From: Serratia symbiotica (Periphyllus acericola)
Lineage (GTDB): Bacteria > Pseudomonadota > Gammaproteobacteria > Enterobacterales > Enterobacteriaceae
NCBI RefSeq assembly: GCF_964019515.1
Contig: NZ_OZ026452.1
Location: forward strand, 558,001 to 622,000
Direction: 5' to 3'
Length of the DNA: 64,000 nt
The notes under the pieces are model-generated. The model searched no databases. It had not been told where the DNA came from and saw only the letters and a program-made list of their open reading frames with translations. Shown one piece after another: positions 53,790-62,947 of this stretch (the stretch's first letter is position 1; each line of letters begins with the position of its first letter). A program made the position numbers and the translations under genes.

Positions 53790-54844
53790 AGGGTTGTTTA
53801 ATAAATCGAACATTTGGCCGCCACGAGGATCAGATCACTCTCCTTCTGTCAAAATAGCGATATTCCGTGGCCCAGCAAAAGTTCAACATCACCAACTGGA
53901 AGGCTTACAACAACGCCCTTATCACTCGGGGTTCACTCACTTGCTGGGGGGATGAAACGGCACTTCACGCCTGGTACTGCGAGGCAAAACCTTCTCTGCG
54001 TGGTCGCCCACCACATTATTCCGATATGGCAATCACCAGCGTATTGATGCTGAAACGGATTTTCGGCCTGACACTTCGCGCCATCCAGGGCTTCGTCGAC
54101 TCCATTATCACACTGATTAAAGTGCCGTTGAACTGCCTGGACGACACCTGCATCAGTAAGCGGGCGAAGTCCGGCCATGTCCCGTTTAAAACCCCAACGC
54201 CGGGTGAAATTGCGCACCGCGTTATCGACTCTAGCGGGCTCAACGTGTTGGGTGAAGGGGAGTAGAAGGTAAAAAAACACGGTCAGGAAAAACGGCGTAT
54301 CTGGCGAAAACTGCATTTGGCCGTAGATACAGAAACACATGAGGTCATCTGTGCTGACCTTTCCTTGAGCAATGTCACCGATACCGAAGCTTTCCCAGGT
54401 CTTATCCGCCAGAGGTACCGTAAAATCAAAGTCACCTCGGCGGATCGGGCTTAGGATACGCGAGTGTGTGATGATGAGTTAAGGGGCAAGAAGCTCAAGG
54501 CGTTAATACCGCCCAGCAGCGGAGCCCGTTATTGGTCGGCAGACTATGCAGAGCGAAATCAAGCGGTGGCGAACCAGCGCCTTACCGGAGACAACACACG
54601 GTGGAAAAGTATCACAGGCTACCACCGACGTTCGATAGCGGCAACAGCGAGGTACAGAGTAAAACAGCGATTCAGTGGTCACCTGTCGCTGCGAGATTAT
54701 GATGCCCAAGTTGCAGAGGCGCTGGCCATGATCTGTGCGTTAAACAAGATGACGCTCGCCGGTATGCCAGAAAGTATACGCCTTGCCTGAAAGATGCACA
54801 TTCAGGGGAATCTTTATTCCAAGTCCGATTTATTCAACAAAGCC
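53790..54844 (+). mobile_element. IS903-type element (IS5 family), copy B
   Basis: It runs from AGGGTTGTTTAATAAATC (left repeat with several mismatches) to GATTTATTCAACAAAGCC; 1055 bp, the IS903 size. Flanking 9-mers (CTGAAAGGC and AGATTTTGG) do not match, so the insertion scar is lost. It lies between the fepB fragment and recQ. Confidence 0.92.
53867..54790 (+). pseudogene. IS903-type transposase with two amber codons (copy B)
   Basis: The frame is 307 codons, like copy A, with no frameshift. TAG at 54263-54265 replaces Trp in LGEGEWK, and a second TAG follows ADRA, at the position shared with copies A and C. The remainder (CALNKMTLAGMPESIRLA at the end) is well conserved. Confidence 0.9.
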
Positions 54845-55027
54845 AGATTTTGGGTGTAAAATGGCCTGCTTTTTTGCAGATTGAGTAAAAACCTCTCCCG
54901 TTAGGCTCTTAGCCAAAGAGGGGAGGCTGTTGGTGTCATGCTTAACAATATTATGTAATCATACCCTTGGGTGTTTTTCAGCAGTGGCCGTGCTAGTCGC
55001 CGCCCTGAGGGTTTATGCCGATAAAAA

Positions 55028-56872
55028 ATGGGGATGTGTGTGTCAGCCACAGCAGTAATAAACCGAGCATTGCGGGTAACGCAAGTGTTACGCAATACCT
55101 TCGGCTACCAGCAATTCCGTCCGGGTCAACAAGCGATTATCAACGCCGCGATCGAGGGGCAAGATTGCCTAGTGGTAATGCCGACCGGCGGCGGTAAATC
55201 GTTGTGTTACCAAATCCCTGCGCTGGTCATGGATGGCCTGACGCTGGTGGTCTCCCCACTGATCTCGCTGATGAAGGATCAAGTCGATCAACTGTTTGCC
55301 TACGGTGTTTCCGCTGCCTGCTACAACTCAACGCAGACTCGAGAGCAGCAGCTAGAGGCGATGGCGGGTTGCCGCAGTGGCCAAATCAAACTGCTGTACA
55401 TTGCCCCAGAACGGCTAATGATGGACAGCTTCCTCGATTCGCTCGGCCGTTGCCCACCGGTGATACTGGCGGTCGATGAGGCACACTGTATTTCTCAATG
55501 GGGTCACGATTTCCGCCCGGAATACCGCGCGCTGGGTCAACTGAAGCAGCGTTTCCCGGCAATGCCCGTGATCGCATTGACCGCCACTGCTGACAAATCT
55601 ACACGCGGCGATATCGTACGCCTGCTGGCGTTGCACAACCCGCTGGTGCAAGTCAGCAGTTTCGATCGCCCGAATATTCGCTATACATTGGTAGAGAAAT
55701 TCAAACCGCTCGACCAACTCTGGCATTTTGTGCAGGGACAACGGGGTAAGAGCGGCATCATTTACTGCAATAGCCGCGCCAAGGTGGAAGACACCACTGC
55801 ACGCTTGCAAAGTCGTGGGTTGAGCGTGGGTGCCTATCATGCCGGGCTAGATAACGACCGCCGTGCGCAAGTGCAGGAAGCGTTCCAGCGCGATGATTTG
55901 CAAGTGGTAGTGGCGACAGTCGCCTTTGGCATGGGCATCAATAAACCCAACGTGCGTTTTGTGCTGCATTTTGACATCCCACGCAATATCGAATCCTACT
56001 ATCAGGAAACCGGCCGTGCCGGGCGCGATGGCCTGCTGGCTGAAGCCCTCCTGCTGTACGATCCGTCCGATATTGCCTGGCTACGCCGTTGCCTGGAGGA
56101 GAAGCCCGCTGGGCAGCAACGGGATATTGAACGGCACAAGTTGAAAGCGATGGGGGCTTTCGCCGAGGCGCAAACCTGTCGCCGTCTGGTGTTACTTAAC
56201 TACTTTGGTGAGGGCAAGCACCAGGACTGCGGTAACTGCGACATCTGCCTGGATCCTCCCAAGCGATATGATGGATTAGAGGACTCACGCAAGGCGCTGT
56301 CCTGCGTATACCGCGTCGGCCAGCGTTTTGGTCTGGGTTATATCGTTGAAGTACTGCGCGGCTCTAACAACCAGCGCATCCGTGAGTATGGCCACAACCA
56401 GCTACCGGTGTACGGCATCGGCCATGATCGGTCTACAGAACACTGGATCAGCGTGCTGCGTCAGTTGATCCATCTGGGTTTTATCACCCAGAACATCACT
56501 ATGCACTCGGCATTGCAACTGACCGAGGCCGCGCGTCCGGTATTACGTGGTGAAGTCGCGCTCCAATTAGCCGTGCCGCGTATTCAGAGCTTGCGGCCAC
56601 GCAGCAGCACCAACCAAAAATCCTACGGCGGCAATTATGATCGCAAGTTGTTTGCCAAATTGCGCAAGCTGCGCAAATCGATCGCCGACGAAGAAAATAT
56701 TCCACCTTACGTGGTATTCAACGATGCTACGTTGCTGGAGATGGTCGAACAGATGCCGATCACGACTGGCGACTTGTTGAGCATTAACGGGGTTGGCCAA
56801 CGCAAGTTGGTGCGTTTCGGTACCTCCTTTATGGCAATGATCCGCGATCACCTGAACAATGATGAAGATTAG
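55028..56872 (+). CDS. recQ: ATP-dependent DNA helicase RecQ
   Basis: RecQ unwinds DNA 3' to 5' in RecF-pathway recombination and fork repair. The product is up to 614 aa (E. coli 609). Motif 0 is [11 protein letters not shown], motif I is [16 protein letters not shown], motif II is [19 protein letters not shown], motif IV-VI include [13 protein letters not shown] and [13 protein letters not shown]. The RecQ-Ct zinc cysteines are in [12 protein letters not shown] and [12 protein letters not shown]; the HRDC domain ends the protein. Homology starts at SATAVINR, so GTG 55040 may be the real start rather than ATG 55028 or 55034. No lesion is seen. Confidence 0.96.
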   Translation: MGMCVSATAVINRALRVTQVLRNTFGYQQFRPGQQAIINAAIEGQDCLVVMPTGGGKSLCYQIPALVMDGLTLVVSPLISLMKDQVDQLFAYGVSAACYNSTQTREQQLEAMAGCRSGQIKLLYIAPERLMMDSFLDSLGRCPPVILAVDEAHCISQWGHDFRPEYRALGQLKQRFPAMPVIALTATADKSTRGDIVRLLALHNPLVQVSSFDRPNIRYTLVEKFKPLDQLWHFVQGQRGKSGIIYCNSRAKVEDTTARLQSRGLSVGAYHAGLDNDRRAQVQEAFQRDDLQVVVATVAFGMGINKPNVRFVLHFDIPRNIESYYQETGRAGRDGLLAEALLLYDPSDIAWLRRCLEEKPAGQQRDIERHKLKAMGAFAEAQTCRRLVLLNYFGEGKHQDCGNCDICLDPPKRYDGLEDSRKALSCVYRVGQRFGLGYIVEVLRGSNNQRIREYGHNQLPVYGIGHDRSTEHWISVLRQLIHLGFITQNITMHSALQLTEAARPVLRGEVALQLAVPRIQSLRPRSSTNQKSYGGNYDRKLFAKLRKLRKSIADEENIPPYVVFNDATLLEMVEQMPITTGDLLSINGVGQRKLVRFGTSFMAMIRDHLNNDED

Positions 56873-56881
56873 GCTGTGCTG

Positions 56882-56899
56882 GGCTTTGTTGAATAAATC
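56882..56899. repeat. Solo IS903-type terminal repeat
   Basis: GGCTTTGTTGAATAAATC is an exact 18-bp match to the ends of the IS903 copies, nine bases after the recQ stop. The sequence after it (CCTGTTTAGGGCAATAAGAC) is not that of the other copies. It is a remnant or another IS of the same TIR group. Confidence 0.7.
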
Positions 56900-57004
56900 C
56901 CTGTTTAGGGCAATAAGACGGGGCTAAGGATGCTCACGATGTTAGGCCAGGAAGCGACAAATGAGTGGTGCAAGCCTTTCCCTGCATATGCAAGCGTGAT
57001 ATAA

Positions 57005-57106
57005 GAATTTATCCCATTAGGCTATTTTATTTGCCATTTTGTACCTGGGCAGTGCTCACCCTCCTCACGGACTTCCTGTACGCGGTACGCCTACTGGGAT
57101 AGGTTC
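57005..57106. repeat. MITE-like repeat, copy 5, inside an ERIC
   Basis: A 102-bp, internally shortened copy, from GAATTTATCCCATTAGGC to GCCTACTGGGATAGGTTC, flanked by TAA at 57002-57004 and TAA at 57107-57109. The right flank is AGTGACTGGGGTGAGCG, the ERIC core. Confidence 0.87.
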
Positions 57107-57168
57107 TAAGTGACTGGGGTGAGCGAAGAAGGCTAACGCACAGGAAGCTTGAAGTATGATGGGATAAC
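57107..57168. repeat. ERIC right half interrupted by the MITE
   Basis: TAAGTGACTGGGGTGAGCGA, then GCTAACGCACAGGAAGCTTG and AAGTATGATGGGATAA, is the right half of ERIC. The left half before 57002 (CAGGAAGCGACAAATGAGTG) is only weakly similar. The next 70 bp lead to ybiT. Confidence 0.8.
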
Positions 57169-57237
57169 TGTAGACGATCCTGCTGTCACATTGTGGCATA
57201 ATGTGTCCAAAATCACGTTTCTAGAAGGGTAAATCCT

Positions 57238-58830
57238 TTGCTATTAAGTAACAACATCACGATGCAGTTTGGCAGTAAGCCATTGTTTGAAAATATCACC
57301 GTCAAATTCGGTGGTGGTAACCGTTACGGTTTGATCGGCGCTAATGGGTGTGGCAAGTCCACCTTTATGAAAATCCTCGGCGGTGACTTGGTGCCAAGCG
57401 GCGGCAACGTGTTCCTCGATCCCAATGAACGTCTGGGGAAACTGCGTCAGGATCAGTTTGCCTTTGAGCAGTATAGCGTGCTGGATACGGTGATCATGGG
57501 GCACAATGCGTTATGGGCGGTGAAGGAAGAGCGTGACCGCATCTACGGCTTGGCCGAAATGAGCGAAGAAGACGGCTATAAAGTCGCCGATCTGGAAGTA
57601 GCTTACGGTGAGATGGACGGTTATACCGCTGAAGCGCGCGCCGGTGAATTGCTGCTCGGCTTGGGGATCCCGGTTGAACAGCACTACGGCCCGATGAGCG
57701 AAATCGCGCCAGGCTTCAAGCTGCGCGTATTGCTGGCGCAAGCGTTGTTCTCTGATCCGGAAATCCTGCTGCTCGACGAACCGACCAACAACCTGGATAT
57801 CGATACCATTCGCTGGTTAGAGCAGGTGCTAAACGAGCGTAACAGCACCATAATCATTATTTCGCACGATCGCCACTTCCTGAACATGGTGTGTACCCAC
57901 ATGGCGGATTTGGACTACGGCGAGCTGCGTGTGTATCCGGGCAACTATGACGAGTACATGACCGCCGCCACCCAGGCGCGTGAGCGTCTGATGGCCAATA
58001 ACGCCAAGAAAAGAGCGCAGATTAACGAATTGCAATCGTTCGTGAGCCGCTTTAGCGCTAACGCCTCCAAGTCTAAGCAGGCAACCTCGCGCGCCCGTCA
58101 GATCGACAAGATCCAACTGGCAGAGGTGAAGTTTTCCAGCCGTCAGAACCCGTTCATCCGTTTCGAACAGGAAAAAAAATTGTTCCGTAATGCGTTGGAA
58201 GTGGAAGCGCTGAGCAAGGGCTTTGATAACGGCCCGCTGTTTAGCAAGCTCAATCTGATGGTTGAAGTGGGTGAAAAAGTAGCGGTGCTAGGCCAGAACG
58301 GTATTGGTAAATCCACTCTGTTGAAAACATTGGTGGGCGACGCGCAGCCAGACAGCGGCACGGTGAAATGGTCTGAAAATGCTAACATCAGTTACTATGC
58401 GCAGGATCACGAATACGAGTTCGATGACACCCTGACGGTGTTCGAATGGATGAGCCAGTGGAAGCAGGAAAAGGACGACGAGCAGGCGGTACGCAGCGTG
58501 CTTGGGCGTTTACTGTTCAGCCAAGACGATATCAAGAAGAAAGTAAAGGTGCTATCCGGTGGTGAAAAGGGGCGGATGCTGTTCGGTAAGCTGATGATGC
58601 AGCGTCCTAACATTTTGGTTATGGATGAACCAACCAACCATCTGGATATGGAATCCATTGAATCGTTGAACATGGCGCTGGAAATGTACAAAGGTACGCT
58701 GATCTTCGTTTCCCACGACCGTGAGTTCGTCAGTTCGCTGGCCACGCGCATACTAGAAATGACACCGAACAAGGTGATCTACTTTACTGGAAACTATGAA
58801 GATTATCTACGCAGCCAAGGCATCCATTAG
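57238..58830 (+). CDS. ybiT: ABC-F family ATPase YbiT
   Basis: YbiT is one of four E. coli ABC-F proteins, cytoplasmic ATPases that act on the ribosome rather than in transport. The product is 530 aa, as in E. coli, from TTG 57238 with AAGGGT upstream. Two ABC domains are seen: Walker [17 protein letters not shown] and [16 protein letters not shown], signatures near [18 protein letters not shown] and [14 protein letters not shown], and Walker [15 protein letters not shown] and [14 protein letters not shown]. The inter-domain linker ([20 protein letters not shown]) is typical. No membrane segments are present. The gene is intact. Confidence 0.97.
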   Translation: MLLSNNITMQFGSKPLFENITVKFGGGNRYGLIGANGCGKSTFMKILGGDLVPSGGNVFLDPNERLGKLRQDQFAFEQYSVLDTVIMGHNALWAVKEERDRIYGLAEMSEEDGYKVADLEVAYGEMDGYTAEARAGELLLGLGIPVEQHYGPMSEIAPGFKLRVLLAQALFSDPEILLLDEPTNNLDIDTIRWLEQVLNERNSTIIIISHDRHFLNMVCTHMADLDYGELRVYPGNYDEYMTAATQARERLMANNAKKRAQINELQSFVSRFSANASKSKQATSRARQIDKIQLAEVKFSSRQNPFIRFEQEKKLFRNALEVEALSKGFDNGPLFSKLNLMVEVGEKVAVLGQNGIGKSTLLKTLVGDAQPDSGTVKWSENANISYYAQDHEYEFDDTLTVFEWMSQWKQEKDDEQAVRSVLGRLLFSQDDIKKKVKVLSGGEKGRMLFGKLMMQRPNILVMDEPTNHLDMESIESLNMALEMYKGTLIFVSHDREFVSSLATRILEMTPNKVIYFTGNYEDYLRSQGIH

Positions 58831-58847
58831 CCTGTGCGATAAAATAA

Positions 58848-58870
58848 CAGAGCGGGAATGCCCCGCTCTG
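58848..58870. terminator. Hairpin between ybiT and moeB
   Basis: CAGAGCGGG, loop AATGC, CCCGCTCTG. On the minus strand it is followed by TTATTTTATCG, so it may end moeB transcripts; on the plus strand there is no T-run. Confidence 0.65.
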
Positions 58871-58880
58871 CCTGACTCCA

Positions 58881-59636
58881 TTAATTCCTACTACATACCT
58901 CATATTGCGGGTGTTTTGGCAGTGTCATTTCGCAAAATTTCATGGTCATGGCGTCGAGTATCAGCAGCTTACCGGACATCGTATGGCCGTAGTTTGTCAG
59001 CAGCTTGATGGCCTCCATCGCTTGCAAACTGCCGATAGTGCCGACCAGCGGTGCTATGACGCCGGACTAGACGCAGGTCAGGGCATTTTCACTGAACATG
59101 CCGGCTCAGGCAACGATAACATGGCTACCCCGGCTGATAAGTGAACACGCTGAGCAGGCCTTCCAGGCGGATCGCCGCATCGGAGACCAGCGCTTTGCGC
59201 TGTGCATGACAAAAAAGGTTCAGTCGGTCACTCGTTGACACGTTGTCGGAGCAGTCCAGCAGCAGATCGCAGGCAGCGATGTGCGCCGCCATGTGTTTAT
59301 CGTCCAGTTGGTCATTGATGGCATCGATGCGAATATTTGGGTTGACGGCGCTCAGCTCTAGCTGCGCCCATTCAATCTTGGGCATACCGATGCGCTCGTC
59401 ACGGTGCAGGATTTGACGTTGTAAATTAGAGAGCGTAATATTGTCAAAATCGACCAGAACCAGATGGCCTACCCCGCTGCAGCCAGGTAGAGCGCGGTAG
59501 TACAGCCTAGGCCATACAGCCAGACGATCAGCACCCGCGAGGCTTTAAGCTTCTGCTGACCCTCTAAGCCAAAGCCGCGCAGCACAATTTGAAGATTATA
59601 ACGCAAGGTTTCAGCATCGGTTAATTCCGCCGACAT
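58881..59636 (-). pseudogene. moeB: Decayed moeB (molybdopterin-synthase adenylyltransferase)
   Basis: MoeB adenylates MoaD during molybdopterin synthesis. From ATG 59636 it reads MSAELTDAETLRYNLQIVLR and SRVLIVWLYGLGCTTALYLA (the GLGGLG nucleotide loop is changed), shifts frame, then gives LLLDCSDNVSTSDRLNLFCH and AIRLEGLLSVFTYQPG. Further stops follow, one before PCYRC and one in CV*SGVIAPL. The end GSLQAMEAIKLLTNYG to YEVCSRN is readable. It has nonsense codons and frameshifts. E. coli MoeB is 249 aa. Confidence 0.93.
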
Positions 59637-59694
59637 ACTTAACTCCTCAGCAGGGCATTGCATTGTTCAATCTTGCCCCTTTCACCCACGGCGA
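59637..59694 (-). pseudogene. moeA: 3' scrap of moeA
   Basis: Reading towards moeB, the last codons give GKIEQCNALLRS then TAA, similar to the end of MoeA (VEVEPFNALL). IS903 copy C begins at 59695, so the rest of moeA is gone. The moeA-moeB order is ancestral. Confidence 0.55.
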
Positions 59695-60645
59695 GGCTTT
59701 ATTGAATAAATCGGATTTGGAATAAAGAGTCCCCTGAATGTGCATCTTTCAGGCAAGGCGTACACTTTCTGGCATACCGGCGAGCGTCATCTTGTTTAAT
59801 GCACAGATCATGGCCATCGTCTCTGCAACTCCACCGTGTATTGTCTCCAGTAACGCGCCGGTTCGCCACCGCTTAATTTCGCTCTGCATAGTCTGCCGAC
59901 CAATAACGTGCTCCGCTGCTGGGCGGTATTAACGCCTTGAGCTTCTTGCCCCTTAACTCATCATCACACACTCGCGTATCCTAAGCCCGATCTGCCGAGG
60001 CGACTTTGATTTTACGGTACCTCTGGCGGATGAGACCTGGGAAGGCTTCGGTATCGGTGACATTGCTCAAGGAAAGGTCAGCACAGATGACCTCATGTGT
60101 TTCTGTATCTACGGCCCAATGCAGTTTTCGCCAGATACGCCGTTTTTCCTGACCGTGTTTTTTGCCATCCACTCCGCTTCACCCAACACGTTGAGCCCGC
60201 TAGAGTTCGATAACGAGGTGCGCAATTTCACCCGGCGTTGGGGTTTTAAACGGGACATGGCCGGACTTTGCCCGCTTACTGATGCAGGTGTCGTCCGGGC
60301 AGTTCAACGGCACTTTGATCAGTGTGACAATGGAGTCGACAAAGCCCTGGAGGGCGCGAAGTGTCAGGCCGAAAATCCGTTTCAGCATCAATACGCTGGT
60401 GATTGTCATATCGGAATAATGTGGTGTGCGACCACGCAGAGAAGGTTTTGCCTCGCAGTACCAGGCGTGAAGTGCCGTTTCATCCCCCCAGCAAGTGAGT
60501 GAACCCCGAGTGATAAGGGCGTTGTTGTAAGCCTTCCAGTTGGTGATGTTGAACTTTTGCTGGGCCACGGAATGTCGCTATGTTGACAGAAGGAGAGTGA
60601 TCTCATCCTCGTGCCGGCCAAATGTTCGATTTATTCAACAACGCC
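59695..60645 (-). mobile_element. IS903-type element (IS5 family), copy C with internal deletion
   Basis: Ends are GGCTTTATTGAATAAATC and GATTTATTCAACAACGCC. At 951 bp it is about 100 bp shorter than copy B; the loss lies between CTCTGCAACT and CCACCGTGTA near 59826. Flanking 9-mers (CCACGGCGA and CAGCGGTAC) do not match. It separates moeA from the LPS core genes. The 74 bp between it and wabH hold no gene. Confidence 0.92.
59749..60568 (-). pseudogene. IS903-type transposase, frameshifted, deleted, with amber codon (copy C)
   Basis: From ATG 60568 it matches copies A and B until EIAHLVIEL, where one extra T (near 60206) shifts the frame. The next part KHGQEKRRIWRKLHWAVDTE to KIKVASADRA ends at the shared TAG. 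The C-terminal part has an internal deletion of about 104 bp. It is clearly inactive. Confidence 0.9.
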
Positions 60646-60719
60646 CAGCGGTACGCAGCAATGATCCTGGTGTACTGAGAGATTTATGGGGATACCTCAG
60701 GGGCAGTCCCTGCCTTATT

Positions 60720-61817
60720 TTATTTCTTTAGCGCCAGATATTGTCGGCAAATAGGTTCAAGGCCGTAGCTCAGCAATTGCTGATGATTGATTTCCGGTGG
60801 ATTGGCATAAATTTGCGCTATTTTATCCGCCAGAGAACATTCATTTAATTCCGCCAGCGCGTGGGCCATGTCGGCCTTCTCCAGGATCTCTGCCGGCCCT
60901 CCTGGGCAACGGGTGCTGACCACCGGCGTATCGCACAGCAAAGCCTCGACCAGCACGTTACCAAAGCCTTCGCTGTCGGAGCTGAGCACCAACAAAGACG
61001 CATGACGAATAAACTTATAGGGGTTGGCCTGGAAACCTAGGAGTCGCACGCGTTCCGCAATGCCCAACTCTGCTGCCAGCCGTTTGGCTTCAGCAATGCT
61101 GGCTGTGCTGCCGACACCAATCAACACCAGCGGCACCTGAATGCAGGATTGCGCATAGGCTTTCAGCAGGCGATCGTGCCGTTTGTGTGGGTGGAAGCGG
61201 CCGACGTGGACCAGATAATCCTGGCCCGCTAGCTCGCAAGGCTCGGCCGCCTGCTGTTGTATGGCGGCAATATCAAACGGATTATTGATCACTGCCAAGC
61301 TATGGGGGCGAATTGGCAGATTTTGCTGCAAATCGTCACCAACCGCCGGTGAAACGGCGACGATGTTGCGCCCCTGGTAGACGCCGGCGATTTTGCGCTG
61401 CTTCAGCCAGCGATCCAGCCCCTCGCGGTGGCCAAGGTAGGAAGTGGATAAAATGCCGTGAATGCAGAACCACAGGCGATCTGAAGCGAGCAGCTTGCTG
61501 CGGCTGACGATGCGATCGGTCTTGTGCAAGTTGGAGAAAGCCAGGTCAAAGGCACCATTTTTGCGCTCCATTTCGGCGATCGCTCGATCCAGAGCTGCGG
61601 CACGGCGTGACAACTCGGTCAGCTTGCGCCACGGTGTACGGCTGTTATCTGCCACTACGTAGTAGTTAATCCCCTGGGGAATGGGGTATTTGCAGACGTC
61701 GCGTAATGAGACCAGGCTAACGTCATGGCACATGTGCTTTATGCCATGACACAGGGTCAGCACCACTTTTTCCGCGCCGCCTCCGGGCAGGCCGTCGATA
61801 ACCATCAGTATACGCAT
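60720..61817 (-). CDS. wabH: LPS core glycosyltransferase, WabH-like (GT4)
   Basis: This 365-aa protein is a GT-B fold family-4 glycosyltransferase. The start MRILMVIDGLPGGGAEKVVL holds the glycine loop for the acceptor side; the donor-binding part has VHVGRFHPHKRHDRLLKAYA and SSDSEGFGNVLVEALLCDTP (the EX7E motif: E in SEGFGNVLVE). It is third in a waaQ-wabG-wabH row, the order known from Klebsiella and Serratia core clusters, where WabH adds GlcNAc to galacturonic acid. The symbol is inferred mainly from this context. It is cytoplasmic and probably membrane-associated. The frame is intact, with the wabG stop 2 bp before its ATG. Confidence 0.75.
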   Translation of the reverse strand: MRILMVIDGLPGGGAEKVVLTLCHGIKHMCHDVSLVSLRDVCKYPIPQGINYYVVADNSRTPWRKLTELSRRAAALDRAIAEMERKNGAFDLAFSNLHKTDRIVSRSKLLASDRLWFCIHGILSTSYLGHREGLDRWLKQRKIAGVYQGRNIVAVSPAVGDDLQQNLPIRPHSLAVINNPFDIAAIQQQAAEPCELAGQDYLVHVGRFHPHKRHDRLLKAYAQSCIQVPLVLIGVGSTASIAEAKRLAAELGIAERVRLLGFQANPYKFIRHASLLVLSSDSEGFGNVLVEALLCDTPVVSTRCPGGPAEILEKADMAHALAELNECSLADKIAQIYANPPEINHQQLLSYGLEPICRQYLALKK

Positions 61818-61819
61818 AG

Positions 61820-62947
61820 CTAATCCAGTAGTCGGTTATAGAGCGAAATGAGCTGTTTGGAGAGATGCGCCGGCGTGGCCGACATGATGCGCAGCCTGGC
61901 CGCTTCGCCCATGGCAGAACCCAGTGCCTGACGAGGCAATGCCTGAATTGTTGCACTGATAGCTGTAATGTCGAGGGCATCGGTAACGAAGCCATTCTGG
62001 CCTGGCGTAATAAACTCGGCACCGCCGCAGGTGGTGCTGGTGATCACCGGCAGGCCGCAAGACATCGCTTCTAGGATCACATTAGGTAACGGGTCATACA
62101 GCGTCGGTAACAGCAGCGCGTCTGCCGCTTGGTAAAACGGCAGCGTCTGCTTTTGCACACCCATAAAGTGAACACGGTGTCTACAGCCGAGCGACTGCGC
62201 CAACGCCCGATAACGCTTCTTTGCCTTATCCTTACCGACCACCAGAAGGTGGCTGTCCGTTGCTGCTAACGCGCGGATGGCAGTAGCCAATCCTTTGCGT
62301 TCAAAGCCGGAACCGACAAAGATCAGGCAGTGCACCTTCTGGGGGATTCGATATTTGTCGCGCGGCAGTTGCCGCTGTCTTGCATCGGCGGGCATGAACT
62401 TTTGATTATTGATGGCGTTATAGATCACCGTAATTTTGTCGGCTGGCACGCCAAAATCGTCGATGATTTCCTGCTTGATCATCTCGGCGTTGCAAATAAC
62501 GGCTTTCAGCTCAGGCGCGGCGTACATCGCGCGTTCGGCGCACATCACATAGCGGTGATAGCTGTTGGAGAACAACCACTTGCGTCGCAATTCTGGCAGC
62601 AGGCGCGCCCGTTGCAACAGCCAGCGATGGTGCACACCATCGCCAGCGCGGTAAATATCACAGCCAGGAATACGTTCATGGCTTTGCACCAGATCAAATG
62701 GCTCTTTCTGCCATAGCGCTCTGGCTGCTTCGGCAAAACCCCGTTCACGGCTTATGCGACCAAGTTTCAATGGATTGCACAGATGAATATGCCAGTTGGG
62801 ATTGGTGTCGCCCTGCCATTCGCGGGTGATGACATTCAGATCGAGCTTATGCTGTTCCAATGCTTCCAGAGCGCGTGAGACAAAACGCTCAGCTCCGCCA
62901 TCCGGGCGGTATTTTTGGCGAACAATCGCCAAACGGCATGCTTTCAT
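61820..62947 (-). CDS. wabG: LPS core galacturonosyltransferase, WabG-like (GT4)
   Basis: The 375-aa product starts KACRLAIVRQKYRPDGGAER, very like Klebsiella WabG, which adds galacturonic acid to heptose II of the inner core. It differs clearly from E. coli WaaG. The GT4 donor site is FVGSGFERKGLATAIRAL and DPLPNVILEAMSCGLPVITS, with GGAEFI after it. It overlaps waaQ by 4 bp (ATGA). The LPS of this organism would then carry galacturonic acid in the inner core, as in Klebsiella and Serratia. Confidence 0.8.
   Translation of the reverse strand: MKACRLAIVRQKYRPDGGAERFVSRALEALEQHKLDLNVITREWQGDTNPNWHIHLCNPLKLGRISRERGFAEAARALWQKEPFDLVQSHERIPGCDIYRAGDGVHHRWLLQRARLLPELRRKWLFSNSYHRYVMCAERAMYAAPELKAVICNAEMIKQEIIDDFGVPADKITVIYNAINNQKFMPADARQRQLPRDKYRIPQKVHCLIFVGSGFERKGLATAIRALAATDSHLLVVGKDKAKKRYRALAQSLGCRHRVHFMGVQKQTLPFYQAADALLLPTLYDPLPNVILEAMSCGLPVITSTTCGGAEFITPGQNGFVTDALDITAISATIQALPRQALGSAMGEAARLRIMSATPAHLSKQLISLYNRLLD

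Noticed and set aside
54885..54930. Inverted CCTCTCCC / GGGGAGG between IS903 copy B and recQ
   Set aside because: The arms are imperfect and no T-tract follows, so neither a terminator nor a repeat is supported.
60680..60719. CAGGGGCAGTCCCTGCC followed by a T-rich run, next to wabH
   Set aside because: The stem is only five base pairs and points towards wabH, so it would not end the wabH transcript; too weak to list as a terminator.
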